From: Adenanthera pavonina
Lineage: Eukaryota; Streptophyta; Magnoliopsida; Fabales; Fabaceae
Direction: 5' to 3'
Assembly (NCBI GenBank): GCA_026686845.1
Contig: JAIVEN010000022.1
Coordinates: 25,580,001-25,644,000, forward strand
Length of the DNA: 64,000 bases
The position numbers and the translations under genes are program-made. Positions 22,281 to 34,436 of this stretch are shown in pieces (position 1 is the stretch's first letter; each line of letters opens with the position of its first letter). Under the pieces are notes generated by a model that saw only the letters and a program-made list of their open reading frames with translations, was not told where the DNA came from and made no database searches.

Positions 22281-24640
22281 TCAGCTTGTTTTTCCCTGTA
22301 AAAACTCTCGGGTAAGAAAGTCTGGAAGGGAGTTTGAAGAACCTTTTATAAATTCAATTTCAAAGTTAAAAATATTTAAAATTGCTTGCCATCTAGCAAA
22401 GATTTGTTTCGAAGCAATATTTTTGACATCCTTTTGTAAAACGTCTTTGGCTGATTTACAATCGATTCGAAGTAAAAACTTTTAATTTAGCAAATCAGAT
22501 TGAAAATTTTGAAATGCATAAAACTATTGCAAGAATTTCTTTTTTAATGGTGGAATAATTCTGCTGAGTATTATTCCAATGTTTTGATGTAAAAGAAACA
22601 ATTTTCTCTTTACCATCAGTCCTTTGTTTAAGAATGCCGCCATAACCAATGTCAGAGACATCAGTTTCTACTATTTTGAAAGCAGAGGAATCTAGAAGGT
22701 TAAGACAAGGAAGTTGCTTAACCTGAGATTTGATTTGCTTAACTATGTTTGTATGAATATTAGTCCAAGGAGGAGGACTAGATTTAAGATGCTCATGTAA
22801 AGGTTTAATGAAGTTGCTCAAATGAGAAATAAAATCAAAAACATAGTTTAAACAACCAAGAAATCTTTGAAGTTGGGTTTTGTCAATAATCTGATCTAGG
22901 AATTTGTTAGCAAATTCTATATACCTTTCAATTGGTACAATAGATCCTTGAGATATCCAGTGTCCCAAAAATCTAATTTTGGTTTGGAAAAAACTTATTT
23001 TTGTTTTAGAAACTGCTAAACTATTTGATTTACAATTCTAATAAATTTATAAATATGTTTAAAATGTTGATCCATTGAGTGAGAATAAATCAATACATCA
23101 TCGATATATACAATAATGAATTGATCATTGTCACTAAATATTTCATTCATTATTCTCTGAAATTCAGAGAGGGCATTTTTCAAACCGAATGACATAACAT
23201 TTCACTCATATTGACCAAATGGGATAGTAAAAGCGGTTTTATACCTATCCTTTTCTGCGATTTGAATTTCCCAAAACCCTGATTTCATATCAAATTTTGA
23301 AAATATTTTCGCAGAGTAAAGTCTTTTCAATAAATTAGATTTATTTGGTATAGGATATCTGATCCATTGTAACACTTTGTTTAAAGGTTTATAGTTTATA
23401 ACTAACCTAGGTACTCCTCTTTCTTGTTCTGCGCTATTATTAACATAAAATGCAGCACAAGACCAAGGACTTCTAGATCTCCTGATCAAATTCTTGTTTA
23501 ATAAATCATTGATTTCTTTTCGAAAAATTTGAATATGCTCAAAACTCATTTGAATTGGTCGAGCTTTTGTTGGTATTTGTTTTTCAGAAAAATCCTTTTC
23601 ATAAGGTAGATCTACTATATGCTTTTTTCTGTCCCAAAAAGCATTTGGTAAATCTGAGCAAATGGTTTTGAGAATTTTCTTTAAACAATTTTGAATTTGA
23701 CTTTGTGTATTTTTCAAATTTAATTGTTCTTCAATTTGTTTGAAAGAGATCTCTTGTTTGAGAAAATTAATTTGCTTTTGTTTAGCAGAAATAAGATTTA
23801 ATTCTTTTATTCTAGGACTATAAGTAAAAGGGAATAAAATTGTTTTTCCTAAGTATTGTTTTGAAATTCCATTTTCATCTGTTAAATAAGGTTTAAGTAA
23901 ATGGGCAAAAGGTGCTCCAAGAATAATCTTAAATCTCATTCCTTTAACCATAATAAACGGAGTTTTGACTTGAAAACATTGATTTTCAATAATTACATTT
24001 GAAACTTTGTATTGAACTTGGAGAAGAGTTCTTTCAACTCCTCTAAACTGTTCAGTTGTTTTTTCAAAATATTTTGTTGGAATGATCCATTCCCTGAAAC
24101 AGTTAGCTTTAGCTCCTGTATCAAATAAAACATCTTCCTCCAAAACAAATTCATTGTTTATAATTATTTTGGCTTTAATGTGAAACTTTTGTGTTAAAAC
24201 TTTTGTAACTAAGTTTAAAAATGGTTCTGGAAGATTTGGTTCGTTAGAAACACTATCTTCATCCGTTTGAGTTTGATGATTTTGAATTAGTTGTATATCC
24301 TGAATTTGGGATATAACTTCACCATGAACTTGCTGTTGTTCTTTAATAAGGCGAATTTCAGTTTTGAGATTTTGAATTTCAAACCGGAGCTCTGAAAGGA
24401 TAGCTAGTTTAGGCTCTTGTTTAAACTTGGCTAATGTTTGAGTAAGATCACATCTATTTGATCGAACTAAGGGTTTGCTGTTTGAGGAGCTTGGTGTGTT
24501 TGAAAGGATATCTCTAAATTTTAAAAGATATTTTCCCTTTTTAGAATCTGGCAGTTTGCTAATGATATCAATAAGGAGATCATGTTCCTTATTGATAACA
24601 TTTATCTCAGAAGATGAACTTTCTTGAAGATCATCATTTA
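22281..24640 (-). pseudogene. Viral ORF1 C-terminal part: aspartic protease, reverse transcriptase, RNase H (broken)
   Basis: The frame is open from the 24640 junction to a stop at 23202-23204. It has a coiled, Gln-rich stretch and then a pepsin-type protease with FDTGAK near 24115-24130. RT follows, with LVINYKPLN, FDMKSGFW and, after the stop, the YIDD catalytic box near 23095-23110. The stop replaces a Trp codon in the conserved QYEW position. A one-base loss near 23030 shifts the frame before RNase H, which has the ETDVSDIGYGG core at 22620-22670. A second shift near 22490 is followed by the last segment ending at 22281. No integrase follows. Confidence 0.85.
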
Positions 24641-25739
24641 AAAGTAAAATTACCTGAGGAATGGATCATGGAAAGGGCTACCCAGCCAGTTCCTAAAATG
24701 ATGCCACAAATCAGTAGGGTTACTCAAGCTCAAGATGGGACTGTTAGGTTATCATTTGACAGACCCAGAAAATCAATGTCTCAAATTTATAAACCCTCTA
24801 TATATGAAGATTGTAGGTCCATGATAAGTGAATCAGCAAGATTTTCTTGCTCCTCATTACCACAACCTCCTTCTGTTATATATATGCCTGCCCCAAACAA
24901 TCCTGAACTCAAACTTCAAAATACCTCTGTTTCTGGAGTAAACAATTCCACAAATATTCCTCATGTAAACTATGAAATGCAAGATGATTTAAGATCAATT
25001 GAGTCTCCTGATTATTCTGCATTAGGAGAACCAAGAGACATAAATGTCTTGCAAAAGGATTTTAAAATTGACAAACTTTCTTTACAAAAGGAATTTTATT
25101 CTTCAGAAAATACCTTAAAAAGAGAATGATTTTTTAAACGTTTTTCAGGGAAATAGTAGAAAATAAATTCAAGAACAGTTTTATTTGTTTCTTGAAATAA
25201 TTCAGGAAAACCTTCCATTCTTTGACTGGTTTGAGGCATACGCAGAAAGTAAAAATTTGGATTATCCATATTTTACTGAAATTGATATTATAAAACAAGA
25301 ATGGAAAACTTTTGATCAAACTATTTTTTCTGAATTTCCTCCTGGAACGGTCCAAATTCCAGGAAATATTGATAACAAAAACCAACCTATTTGGGCCTCT
25401 CCTTACAAATATAAACATATTTCTGAAGATGTAAATCCTTCTGATATTAAGAATATTGTTGAGCAAAATAATTATACTAACCTTTATCTACAAAGGATAG
25501 GTGATTGTTTAATTCAACAATTAGAAAATCAAACAACATCAGTTCAACCCAAAACTGAATTTGAAACTCCTTTGATCCAAAAATCTTTATTTAAACCCTT
25601 TGAGTATATATCTCAACAAAAACTTGATTTACAAGCGAAAGCTAAAGTAAGGATAGTTGACCAAATCAAAGAAAAAATGTCTCAACTACAACTTCATCAA
25701 ACTGTTGTCAACTACAACTTCATTAAACTGTTGTCCTAG
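24641..25739 (+). pseudogene. Inverted viral fragment: movement-protein end and coat region (broken)
   Basis: The plus-strand frame from about 24641 to 25126 nearly matches the minus-strand copy at 18511-19005, with a few substitutions and one indel. It ends in TGA at 25127-25129, where the other copy keeps TGG. After a frame shift, 25185-25739 gives a hydrophobic and acidic segment (DWFEAYAESKNLDYPYF at its start) that I assign to the coat region because it follows the movement protein in ORF1. The expected coat zinc knuckle is missing, so the piece is truncated. It ends in a 26 bp tandem duplication. Confidence 0.75.
25683..25734 (+). repeat. 26 bp tandem duplication at the right viral edge
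   Basis: Units 25683-25708 and 25709-25734 differ at one position. Each contains CAACTACAACTTCAT and AAACTGTTGT. The second copy brings in the terminal stop, so the duplication probably arose after integration or at the junction. Confidence 0.9.
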
Positions 25740-26700
25740 AGACTATATGTCGTTTAATACATTTAAACGACCTATATGGATTTAAAGGAATGAACGCTAA
25801 CAGACGAGGGACAGCCAGTGAGGTGAAATTGCCAGCAGCCAATATGTCGTTTATGCTACTTTCTCAATGTCTTATGGCGTCGTTTCTTTTTAATTTGGTT
25901 TTATTACGACAAGATTCGATGTATTGAATTGCATTTAATTTTTTTTATCTCAATCATACTTCACCTTTCGCCGCGTCAAGAGGAGAAAACAAGCCAAATA
26001 CTGCTGCTGTTTTCAAAATAAATAAATTGCATATTTAACTCATCTCCTTGCTAAATTGCTAAAACCAACTCTTTAAAAATCATTTTTTAAGTTTTTTTTG
26101 TCTCTCCTAGTACAATTGTTAAAAATTGAATCAATTATGCCAAATCTTATTGATTCATGCTTAATTTTTTTCTCTTTGCCTGTGTATTTAGTATATTAAA
26201 TTTACCTCAATTCAATTAAAAAAATTTATTGTGATTCAAACTAATTTGAATGAATTCAAATAAAAATATTTCAAACAATAAATCTTATTATCAAGTGTTA
26301 ATCAAGATTGATGCTTAAATTTTTTAACAACACAAAATCGTAAACTCCTTTTTTTTTTACAATTAAAATGTCTTAAAATAATTATAAAATTCAATATATT
26401 CTATGATAAATAATTCTAATTTGCGGTCATAAAAAAATGTAAATTTTTAGTGTCCTACCATTATTAGCATGTAAATAAAACAAAACCCAAACAAAATATC
26501 TTATAGGAGCAGCCGAAATGAAAATGGGACCACGGTGATGAAACAGAGTTTTGACACGTACACCGAAAAAACTGATAAGGATCACTGTCACAATCACAAA
26601 ATCAAAAGCTATGGTGATGTTGGTGCATATGGAGCATAAGAAGGGGAGTGAGCAGAGTACGGTTGTCGTATTAAATCCAGTATAGTTTTGTCCCGCCGAT
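25740..26700. other. Intergenic DNA between the viral locus and CK2 beta copy 1
   Basis: No gene is seen. It begins with an inverted repeat (ATATGTCGTTTAA around 25745, TTAAACGAC around 25763), followed by AT-rich sequence. The open frame at 26427-26741 on the minus strand has no family signal. Confidence 0.5.
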
Positions 26701-26950
26701 TTATGATCACCAAATATTCTGAAATTCCTAGGTTTTCTCATAAATCTATGAGTTGTTAATTTCTAATCAATCGGTATTCATATTATATTCGCCGCTCACA
26801 AACAGACTCTTCCTCATTCTTTCTATCTCTCTCTTGTTTTCTCTCCCACTGCTATTTTCTCGCATAAATCGATACGCAAAATTCCCATCCAGAAATTATA
26901 GATTGAGAGGTTTTCTGGGTGTGTCTGAATCGGACATGTGTGTGAATTGT

Positions 26951-27026
26951 AAACCCTAGCTATGATGATTGGGTGACATTTTGTTGAAACCGAGCTAGGG
27001 TGAGGAGGGAGAAGGTGGAAGGAGGC
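26951..27026 (+). promoter_or_regulatory. CK2 beta copy 1 leader: telo-box and mini-uORF
   Basis: The telo-box AAACCCTAG is at 26951-26959. The micro-uORF ATG ATG ATT GGG TGA is at 26962-26976, 50 nt before the main ATG. The same arrangement occurs before copy 2, and the flanking bases GACATTTTGTTGAA are also shared. Confidence 0.6.
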
Positions 27027-30000
27027 ATGTACAGAGTTCAGGGAGGTGTTGTTGGGTCCAAGTCCGAGGTGGGTCCCGTCGATCGGAAGCGAATCAACGA
27101 CGTTCTCGATAAGCAGCTCGAGCGATCCTCTCCGTCCACTTCTAGGGCTATCAAGGCCAAGGATAGGTCGGCGCAATCGCTTTTTCCCTCTAAGCCACCC
27201 GTCGATCCCAGGGACTCTCGCGCTGCCTCCATCTCGAAGAATTCTAACACTTCACGTGGTTAGGACACATGACTGCCTTTCTCTCTGGATGACCTGTTGG
27301 TTTGTTCCTTGTATGTTGAGAATAGCTGTGCTATCAAACGTTTAAACCTTTTTTGTGATTTGGTTTTTTATGAAAAACATTAGGATCTGATCTATGATGC
27401 AATGGTAATATATCTGTTTGGCAGGATACGAGGGGGAAAAGGCCTACATTCTACTGAGTATTTATTCGCCTTCTTGTTCCCACCTATTTCTGTTCTGCCA
27501 AAAACAATTTGCATAGACAGAGGTTGAACTTTTGATATCACGATGTTATATCTAAAAAACCTAATTCAATCATGGGCTGTCTTCGATTTGAAATGTCATT
27601 TCTGGGACGTGAGTCATGCTTATTTTCTTATAGGTTGATAAATTCTGGTTTGGAGATGCTTGCTTTTGAAGTGTTACGTTTTCCTGTGAGTTTCTTGAAA
27701 TGTTTCGAGGACTGATTATCATGGATATGCTCTATATTTTCTGTTCTGACAGTTTTCCCCTTCACCCAATCCTCAGTGTTAGATAAATGATATCAAGAAT
27801 TAGCTCTTCTATACTTTAGAATGATATGGGAATGCGTGAACTCTATGACACCATGAAAGGTTGTCATTAGGTATCCATCAAGTATCAACTCACTTGATCG
27901 CCTTAAAGAACTGTGCCATTTGGCTTTTCTAATGACTCTCAAAGTTTGTGCCAAATACCTTTTGACTTTGGACATGACCTAATTGAGATGTATCTGCACG
28001 GTTCATCTGTGGCTTTGTAGTAAAAAAAAAAGTTTGTGCTGAATTGGAGAAGACAAATGTTGTAGAGTGAAACTTCCGTTACTAACTTGTAACGCCATAA
28101 TTGCTTTATATTCTAGCAGTGGTAAATCCAGACCATCAGAAATTTAACTTTCGTAAGTGAAAGGCGTTTTGTAGAAAGGCAAGAGGAAGATAAATTAGTC
28201 TGATATCTGCAGAACTGTAGAGTCATTATTATTTCACATAAATGCACTAGGTGCACATTTGTACATTATACTTTGTGGTTATCTGCAAATTTATATGTTG
28301 TTAAATCTATAATGATTTGAAAAAAGGAAAAAGAAAACAGAAAGAAGATTGCCAACATTTACCATACCATAGCTGGACCTATTTCACCAACGAGATTGTT
28401 GAGATAAAGATGGAGGATGCTTAAGAGCATATGTTTTAATAAGAGGAAGACACAACACATTTACTTGGTTTTAGAATTACTGAGGATGACATTAATCTAC
28501 TTACTTACATTTTATATCTATTGGGTGCAGAGGAATCTGAAACAGACAGTGAAGCATCAGATGTTAGTGGTTCTGATGGGGATGATACATCTTGGATCTC
28601 ATGGTTTTGCAATCTCAGAGGAAATGAATTCTTTTGCGAGATAGATGATGATTTCATTCAAGATGAATTCAACCTCTGTGGGTTAAGCAGTCAAGTGCCT
28701 TACTATGATTATGCACTTGATTTAATTTTGGATGTTGAGTCCTCCCATGGTAAGATTATTTTTCTGTTTTTTTCTATCTCTGGATATAAATCTAGAATAC
28801 AAGTGATGGTGTGTGACAACTTTACTTCTGTTTTTCATGATATGAATGTATTTTGATTGAACAAAGGTGGTTTATTTCCCCCTTGAAGCTGAATTCAAAT
28901 TGCTCTTGGATGTGAATTGTTTTGAATATCTGATTTACATACCTAGTCATTCTTTAATTTGTTTGCTTAATACTACTTTGGGTCGGTTGAAACATAAAGG
29001 TGACATGTTCACAGAGGAACAAAATGAATTAATAGAATCAGCAGCAGAGATGCTTTATGGCCTGATTCATGCTCGGTACATTTTGACTAGCAAAGGCATG
29101 GGTGCTATGGTAAGATTTTTCTGCTTTTCATTATCCATGTTTTTATGCTTTACTGCACTCGAAGCTAGCACTGACAATGAAATTGGATCATTTACAGCTG
29201 GACAAGTATAAGAACTATGACTTTGGAAGATGTCCAAGAGTTTACTGCTCGGGACAACCCTGCCTTCCAGTTGGTCAGTCAGACATCCCTAGGTCAGGTA
29301 CTGTAAAAATATATTGCCCCAGGTGTGAAGACATTTATTACCCTCGGTCGAAGTATCAAGGTAGTATCCTCACATACATATATTGGGGTTCCACTTTTCA
29401 CTAAATTTACCTGTGCTGCTTGTCTTTTTTTCTTTTTCCTTTTTTTAGATGTTTATTATTTTTCATTTTCCACCTGACATTAAAAGTTGTATAGTGATCC
29501 TAAATCTTTACCTTTTGTGATGGTTAAGTATAATAATAATGACACTAGTAACTCTACTCACAAATTTGATGCACTGGCAATATACGTAAGACCAAGCTAA
29601 GTACTTATTTGGCTTTGCTGTGGAATATCTGCTATCACAAAACTTATACCAGAAAGCACTTTTCAAAGAATCAATGAGAAACTTATATTTGTTATTGAAA
29701 TGGTGAAAAACAAATAAAGTAGCTTCTTTATCTTGCCACAAAACAAATAAAGCAACTGCAAAATGGCATCTTAGAGCTTTGGTTCTTTTAGATGGTTTTT
29801 AATAGACTCTTACTTGAAACTAACTAGTTTCTTTGTTTCTGTGGCACAGAATATCTGCTTGTTTTCTGATATTGACTTTTTCTATTACTCAACAAACGAA
29901 TATTTAGCAGCTTGTAAGAATTGTTTCTATTGGGTAGAGCTTTTTTTCATTCAGATTATATGAGATGTATTTGATTTTTTGGATTGACTAACTTGTACTC

Positions 30001-30205
30001 AATATTTTGGCAATATATTTCACCACTGTACATTGTGCTTTAGACCCATATTTCCTTAATGTATCTAGACATTGATGGAGCTTACTTTGGAACTACATTT
30101 CCTCACCTCTTCTTGATGACATATGGGCATCTGAAGCCACAAAAGCCATCACAGAGCTATGTTCCAAGAGTTTTTGGTTACAAAATTCACAAGCCAAAGC
30201 CATGA
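27027..30205 (+). CDS. CKB: Casein kinase 2 regulatory beta subunit, copy 1
   Basis: Encodes the 287-aa regulatory subunit of the Ser/Thr kinase CK2, which dimerises and docks two catalytic alpha subunits. Exons are 27027-27258, 28531-28749, 29000-29109, 29198-29363 and 30069-30205, all GT-AG and in phase. Residues 1-77 form the plant-type Ser-rich N-terminal extension (MYRVQGGVVGSKSEV...). The conserved core follows, with SWFCNLRGNEFFCE and an acidic loop. The zinc-binding dimerisation site has C199-x4-C204 and C227-x2-C230. The C-terminus, ending in YVPRVFG.KIHKPKP, is the alpha-binding tail region. The start is set by the MYR N-terminus typical of plant CKBs; an in-frame GTG at 27000 is unlikely to be used. 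Donor choice at 29360/29363 is ambiguous (see findings). A second copy lies at 43811. Confidence 0.95.
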
Positions 30206-30700
30206 AGCTGATGAGACATTCAAACTTACTTCTGGGAGTCTGCTCACGTCTTATTTACCTCTATTTCTTTGTTGTATTCCTCCAAATTATCAGTGGATCA
30301 CTAGGTTCCCAAATCAGTGCAATCTAGATCCTCCTGTTACTAATTCTAGGAACATGTAAAGATATGTGCAGCATTTCCAGCAAGTTCTTAAATTTGCTTT
30401 CAGCTTTGAAGTCGTTGAGTTTTTGTTAGACTTTTCTTTTTTAAAAATAATCATAGGTTTTTAGGTCAGTTACTTGAATTCTCTTTTAATGGCTTATTTC
30501 AATTGTTTTCTTGTATTTTGCTTCACGTTATATTACCAAATCCATGCCGGATTTATGTTGTCTTAATCTATCATCAGTCTAGACCCGGATTAAGTTTTAA
30601 GTGTGAATAAGATTCATCATTGTTGACATTTAGTTTCTTGTACGTTTATTTTGGTTTTTATGATGATTTAGGCATTTTTGGATTTTGTGAAGTAATGATT
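30206..30700 (+). other. 3' UTR of CK2 beta copy 1
   Basis: Shared blocks with the sequence after copy 2 (AGTGCAATCTAGA / AGTACAATCTAGA, and GCTTTCAGCTTTGAA / ACTTTCAGCTTCGAA) show that the duplication extends through the 3' UTR. The open frame at 30159-30359 is a shadow. Confidence 0.55.
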
Positions 30701-31384
30701 TTGAAAGTGTAATTTCTAACTTGGGCTTGTGGATTTTAATCCTAGAGTGTTCTTTTAAAAAAAAAAAATCAAACTAAATTGTTAAGGGGAATACGCCATC
30801 TTGTGGAATGAGTTAAATCTCTTTGGATGATTTCAACATGAGATTATGTTCATAAGGTGAGAGTCTTCCCATTCTTTTGTGCATTGCATATGATATATCT
30901 TTTTTTTTTTTTTGGACAATTTTCAGAAAGCACATCAAGTTTTAATTAATCTTTCAGTTCACCAGATTTGAACCTCGGATCTTGTTTAAGACTAATGATA
31001 GTTGAGTCAAATGGAATGGATTTGATACCCCTTAAGTCTCTTTAGTTTCAAATCTTGTAGATGAAAAATAAAATACATTGGGAGAGTTATTTCTATTTGG
31101 GTTTGATAGAGTATGAATTTCATTTGATAGTAACGTATATTAGGTAGTTGTATAAAAAAATAATATATTAAGGGAAATAGGAATTACCCAGTTGAATCAA
31201 TTGTCAATAGTTGTAAATTTTACAGCTTATATATATGTGTAGCAAAATAAAAAACAATCAGTAGCTTTTCACATAATGAATACAAATTTGGTTTATCTTC
31301 ACTATTCAGATTCTGTTAAATAAATATCTTGTCTAGAAAAAAACTGATTAAATAAGTTAAGATTTAAAATATTTAGATAATATT

Positions 31385-31912
31385 TTAACAATTTAAATTT
31401 AGGGAAAGTGATAGTTAGGGACCTTTTTGTAAAGATAATCAAAATTAAAAATCTTAAATTTGAAAATGCCAAATAAGAATTAAGGTCCTTCACTGATCTA
31501 AAAGAAGAAAGTCTTTGAACCAAAATGCCCTTACTGACCGAAAATGTTTGAGAATTTTTCTCATCGTGCTTTCACGATTTCTGACATATATTCAAATTTT
31601 TTTTAACTCAGCTGTAGTTTTTTTACGTCGAAAATCAATTTGACACAACTAATTAAAAGTTCGTCTAACTGAGCTTTTGCAATTTCCAATTTGTTTATAA
31701 AATATTTTCAATTCAGCCTCCAGTTGTTACTACTCAACCTTTCGCACAATTTTCAATTAAGTTGGCAAGGGTGTATATTGATCCATAAATTTTTAAAATC
31801 AATAAAATAAAGGATCTTGATCCTTAGTTGACATTTCAAATTGAGATCCTTAATTATCATTATCTTGCTAAAAAGATTTTAACCGTCATTTTCCCTAAGT
31901 TTATTCTTATTG
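31385..31912. repeat. Foldback element: about 105 bp inverted arms around a 318 bp spacer
   Basis: The reverse complement of 31385-31490 aligns with 31809-31912. Common blocks include AAGGA.CTT.AT, GACATTT/GGCATTTTCAAATT, GAT..TTAATT, AAAAAGGT/AAAAAGAT and TTTCCCTAA. Arms are roughly 70 percent alike by eye. No target duplication was recognised, so the class is open (MULE-like or foldback). Confidence 0.6.
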
Positions 31913-34436
31913 GAGGTTCTTCCATAAACAACTTAAGTAGGCCATCAAATAGCACTGAAGTCCACGACAGAGCATCTAACTCGGACCATTATTTCTTTGA
32001 GATAAAATTGGATCATGAAAGAATCAATATACTTTCTCCTCCTCCTATTGATATTATAAAGGTTTTTAATTAATTTACATTTTTTAAAAAAAATTAATTG
32101 CAAACTTCAAATTACTAAAAAACTTTTCAACATCCTACTTTGTTCCTTATTAATCGCCAAATTTTACTCGTCTCTCCGAGATAGGTAGCAAATTAATAAG
32201 AATATAAAAGTAAACTACTATTATAAATTAACATAATAGTCTTATATTTTAAACTAATTAAAAATTCTAAAATTATGATGGAGTAATACACTGTCCTGTG
32301 ACACCATACAAAACACATCTTAATATAAGATAAATAAATACCATCATTAAGCTATTGATGAGCCCAATTAAATTCAGGTGATGCACATGTGATCGGGCAC
32401 ATCACATCAAGGGATTTGGAGGTAGGGAAGATAGATTACATGGATAGGAACAAAATCAGGGCTATGTTATCGTTATGTAGGACCAATATTATTATTATTA
32501 ATTATTATATTTATGAAAGAGAAATGCATGCGAAGAGATAAGACCAAGGTCAGGCCACCCACATACACACTCATTCATATGTGGAGGCTTCGCCCTCTCT
32601 TTTTTTTAATTTTTTTCTCTATGAACACTTTTTGTTTTTTGGAATTTCTTGCAACTATATGTATCTTTCATTATATTCCTCTCCAAGCTTTCATGCTTCT
32701 GCACAGATATTTGTTAATAGTGGCTTCTTTCACAAGTTAGTGCTCCCATCTCATAAATGCTTGTTCTCTCTTCCACACAATATTAATAAACAAATTGGTA
32801 ATATAAGTTTTCATATAAAGTTTGACGTTAAAACTACAATCCTTAGGATTTTTCTTTTTCTTTGGCCATCACGAATCCTTAAGATTTGAGATGTCTTTTT
32901 ATTTTTTTTTAAGGGTATGCGGTGGGATTAAAATTAAATTATCTATTTTTTTTTTAAGTTGATATAGCTATTGTTGATATATAGTATGACAAGAGAAGAT
33001 TGAAGCTTAATCCAAATCAAGATTTCTTCTCTCTCTCTCTCAACTCTAATGAGAATTAGGTTTTGTTTGTAATAAAAAAAATAAAGAGAGAAAAATACTA
33101 GAAAAAAAATAAAAAGAAAACTAGATATGAGGGCATCTAGATTCTCTCTTATTTTTTTTTTTGAATTTTCTTATCCTCTATTTTTTTATTATCTAAACAA
33201 AGAGTTAGAGTTGACTTTGATTTTCAAAGAGCATTGAGTTATTTGAAAAAAAATGCAATATATTAATATAGTAATTCTTGAAATGAGATGAATAAAACTA
33301 AAATGTTACTAGTAAAGAATTAAATTAAAATTTAATGACCTTTCTATTATTTTTTTCAGTTAGAAAGCCGAGTGGCGTTTTGGTAAATTTAGCTTGAGCA
33401 TGTGACCCAACCTTGTATTAAATTTTTCAGGTGATTAACCTTTTTTATCAAATGGTGAAGAGCATAAATATTCTTCATCTATATCATAGACAAATTCCTG
33501 AACTAGTCTCTATACTTTGTTATAAATCATTTTTAACTTATTTATACATAAAAATATTAAAATTATTAAACTTTGTAAAATTTACTATAAGTTTTCAATA
33601 TTATTCTCATTAAATTATAACACATCTTAATTATATTTTTTTTCATTTTTTTCACCATAATTATTTAATGAGATATAAACATGAAAATAAATATTTAATA
33701 TTTACAAAATAACTTATATTTTACATATTTTAGTCTTTATAAATATGATTTATAATAGGAAATAGAGAAAATATTAAAGACAAAAATTAGACTCTTCTTA
33801 ATTATGTTTGCTCCTTCAACAAAGGTTAATGATTAAACTTCTAATCACTTATTACTCCCTTTAGTCCTAAATATAGAATACCTTCTAAAAATAATATTTA
33901 GTATAAAATATAGGGTATCATGGGATTTGTTTGGTATATTAATTTTTTTTCCATTCATGTCCTTAATCTATAATTACCATATGAAAGATAAATATTATAA
34001 GAAGTATGAAAAATAATATAATTATTAAGGGTAAATGGTAAAAAAAATATTAAAATTTCTTAATAAATTTAATAATTTAATTTTTTAAAATACATAAAAT
34101 AATTAAAAATAATTTATATTTATGAAGAAATAAGCTACTACAGTGCTTGTGCTTTTGTTGATTTTTTTTTGGTGAAATACTTATCTTGGTTTTTTATTAA
34201 TTTATTATTGTCATGTTTGTACGCCTAATTTTTTTATTTGGTAGAAGTTTGTACGCCCAATTTACTAAGACGCGTGTTGACACTAACTGCCAAGTAGACA
34301 CTCTTGAAACGTGCAGTTACTTGCTATGCCACGTATTCTAATTTGAACGGTGACCGTTAGTTCCGTTAATGACTGCGTCCTTGCGTCGTTATTGCCGCTT
34401 CGCCAGTTGATGCCAAACGACGCAGTCTAGCGCTCC

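Larger units (their letters stand above)
18511..25739. mobile_element. Endogenous caulimovirid (Florendovirus-like) locus, rearranged and decayed
   Basis: The locus holds nearly all parts of a plant pararetrovirus. On the minus strand 24640 down to 18511 runs protease, RT, RNase H, end of ORF1, ORF2, an intergenic region with promoter and tRNA-iMet primer site, then the start of ORF1 (movement protein). On the plus strand 24641-25739 carries a second copy of the movement-protein end followed by coat-region sequence. The absence of an integrase, the movement protein, the primer site and the two-ORF plan point to Caulimoviridae. The two-ORF plan fits Florendovirus best. I see stop codons and frameshifts in ORF1, ORF2 and both movement copies. 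The zinc-knuckle end of the coat region is not found. Confidence 0.85.

Noticed and set aside
22261..22485. Plus-strand frame of 74 codons
   Set aside because: Shadow of the RNase H tail and ORF2 start on the minus strand.
32500..32600. Possible microRNA precursor near ATGCATGCGAAGAG
   Set aside because: I could not find a convincing opposing arm or a known mature sequence.
33852..34135. Another Stowaway-like MITE starting TACTCCCTTTAGTCC
   Set aside because: The presumed right end does not form a clear inverted repeat, so only the left-end similarity is noted.
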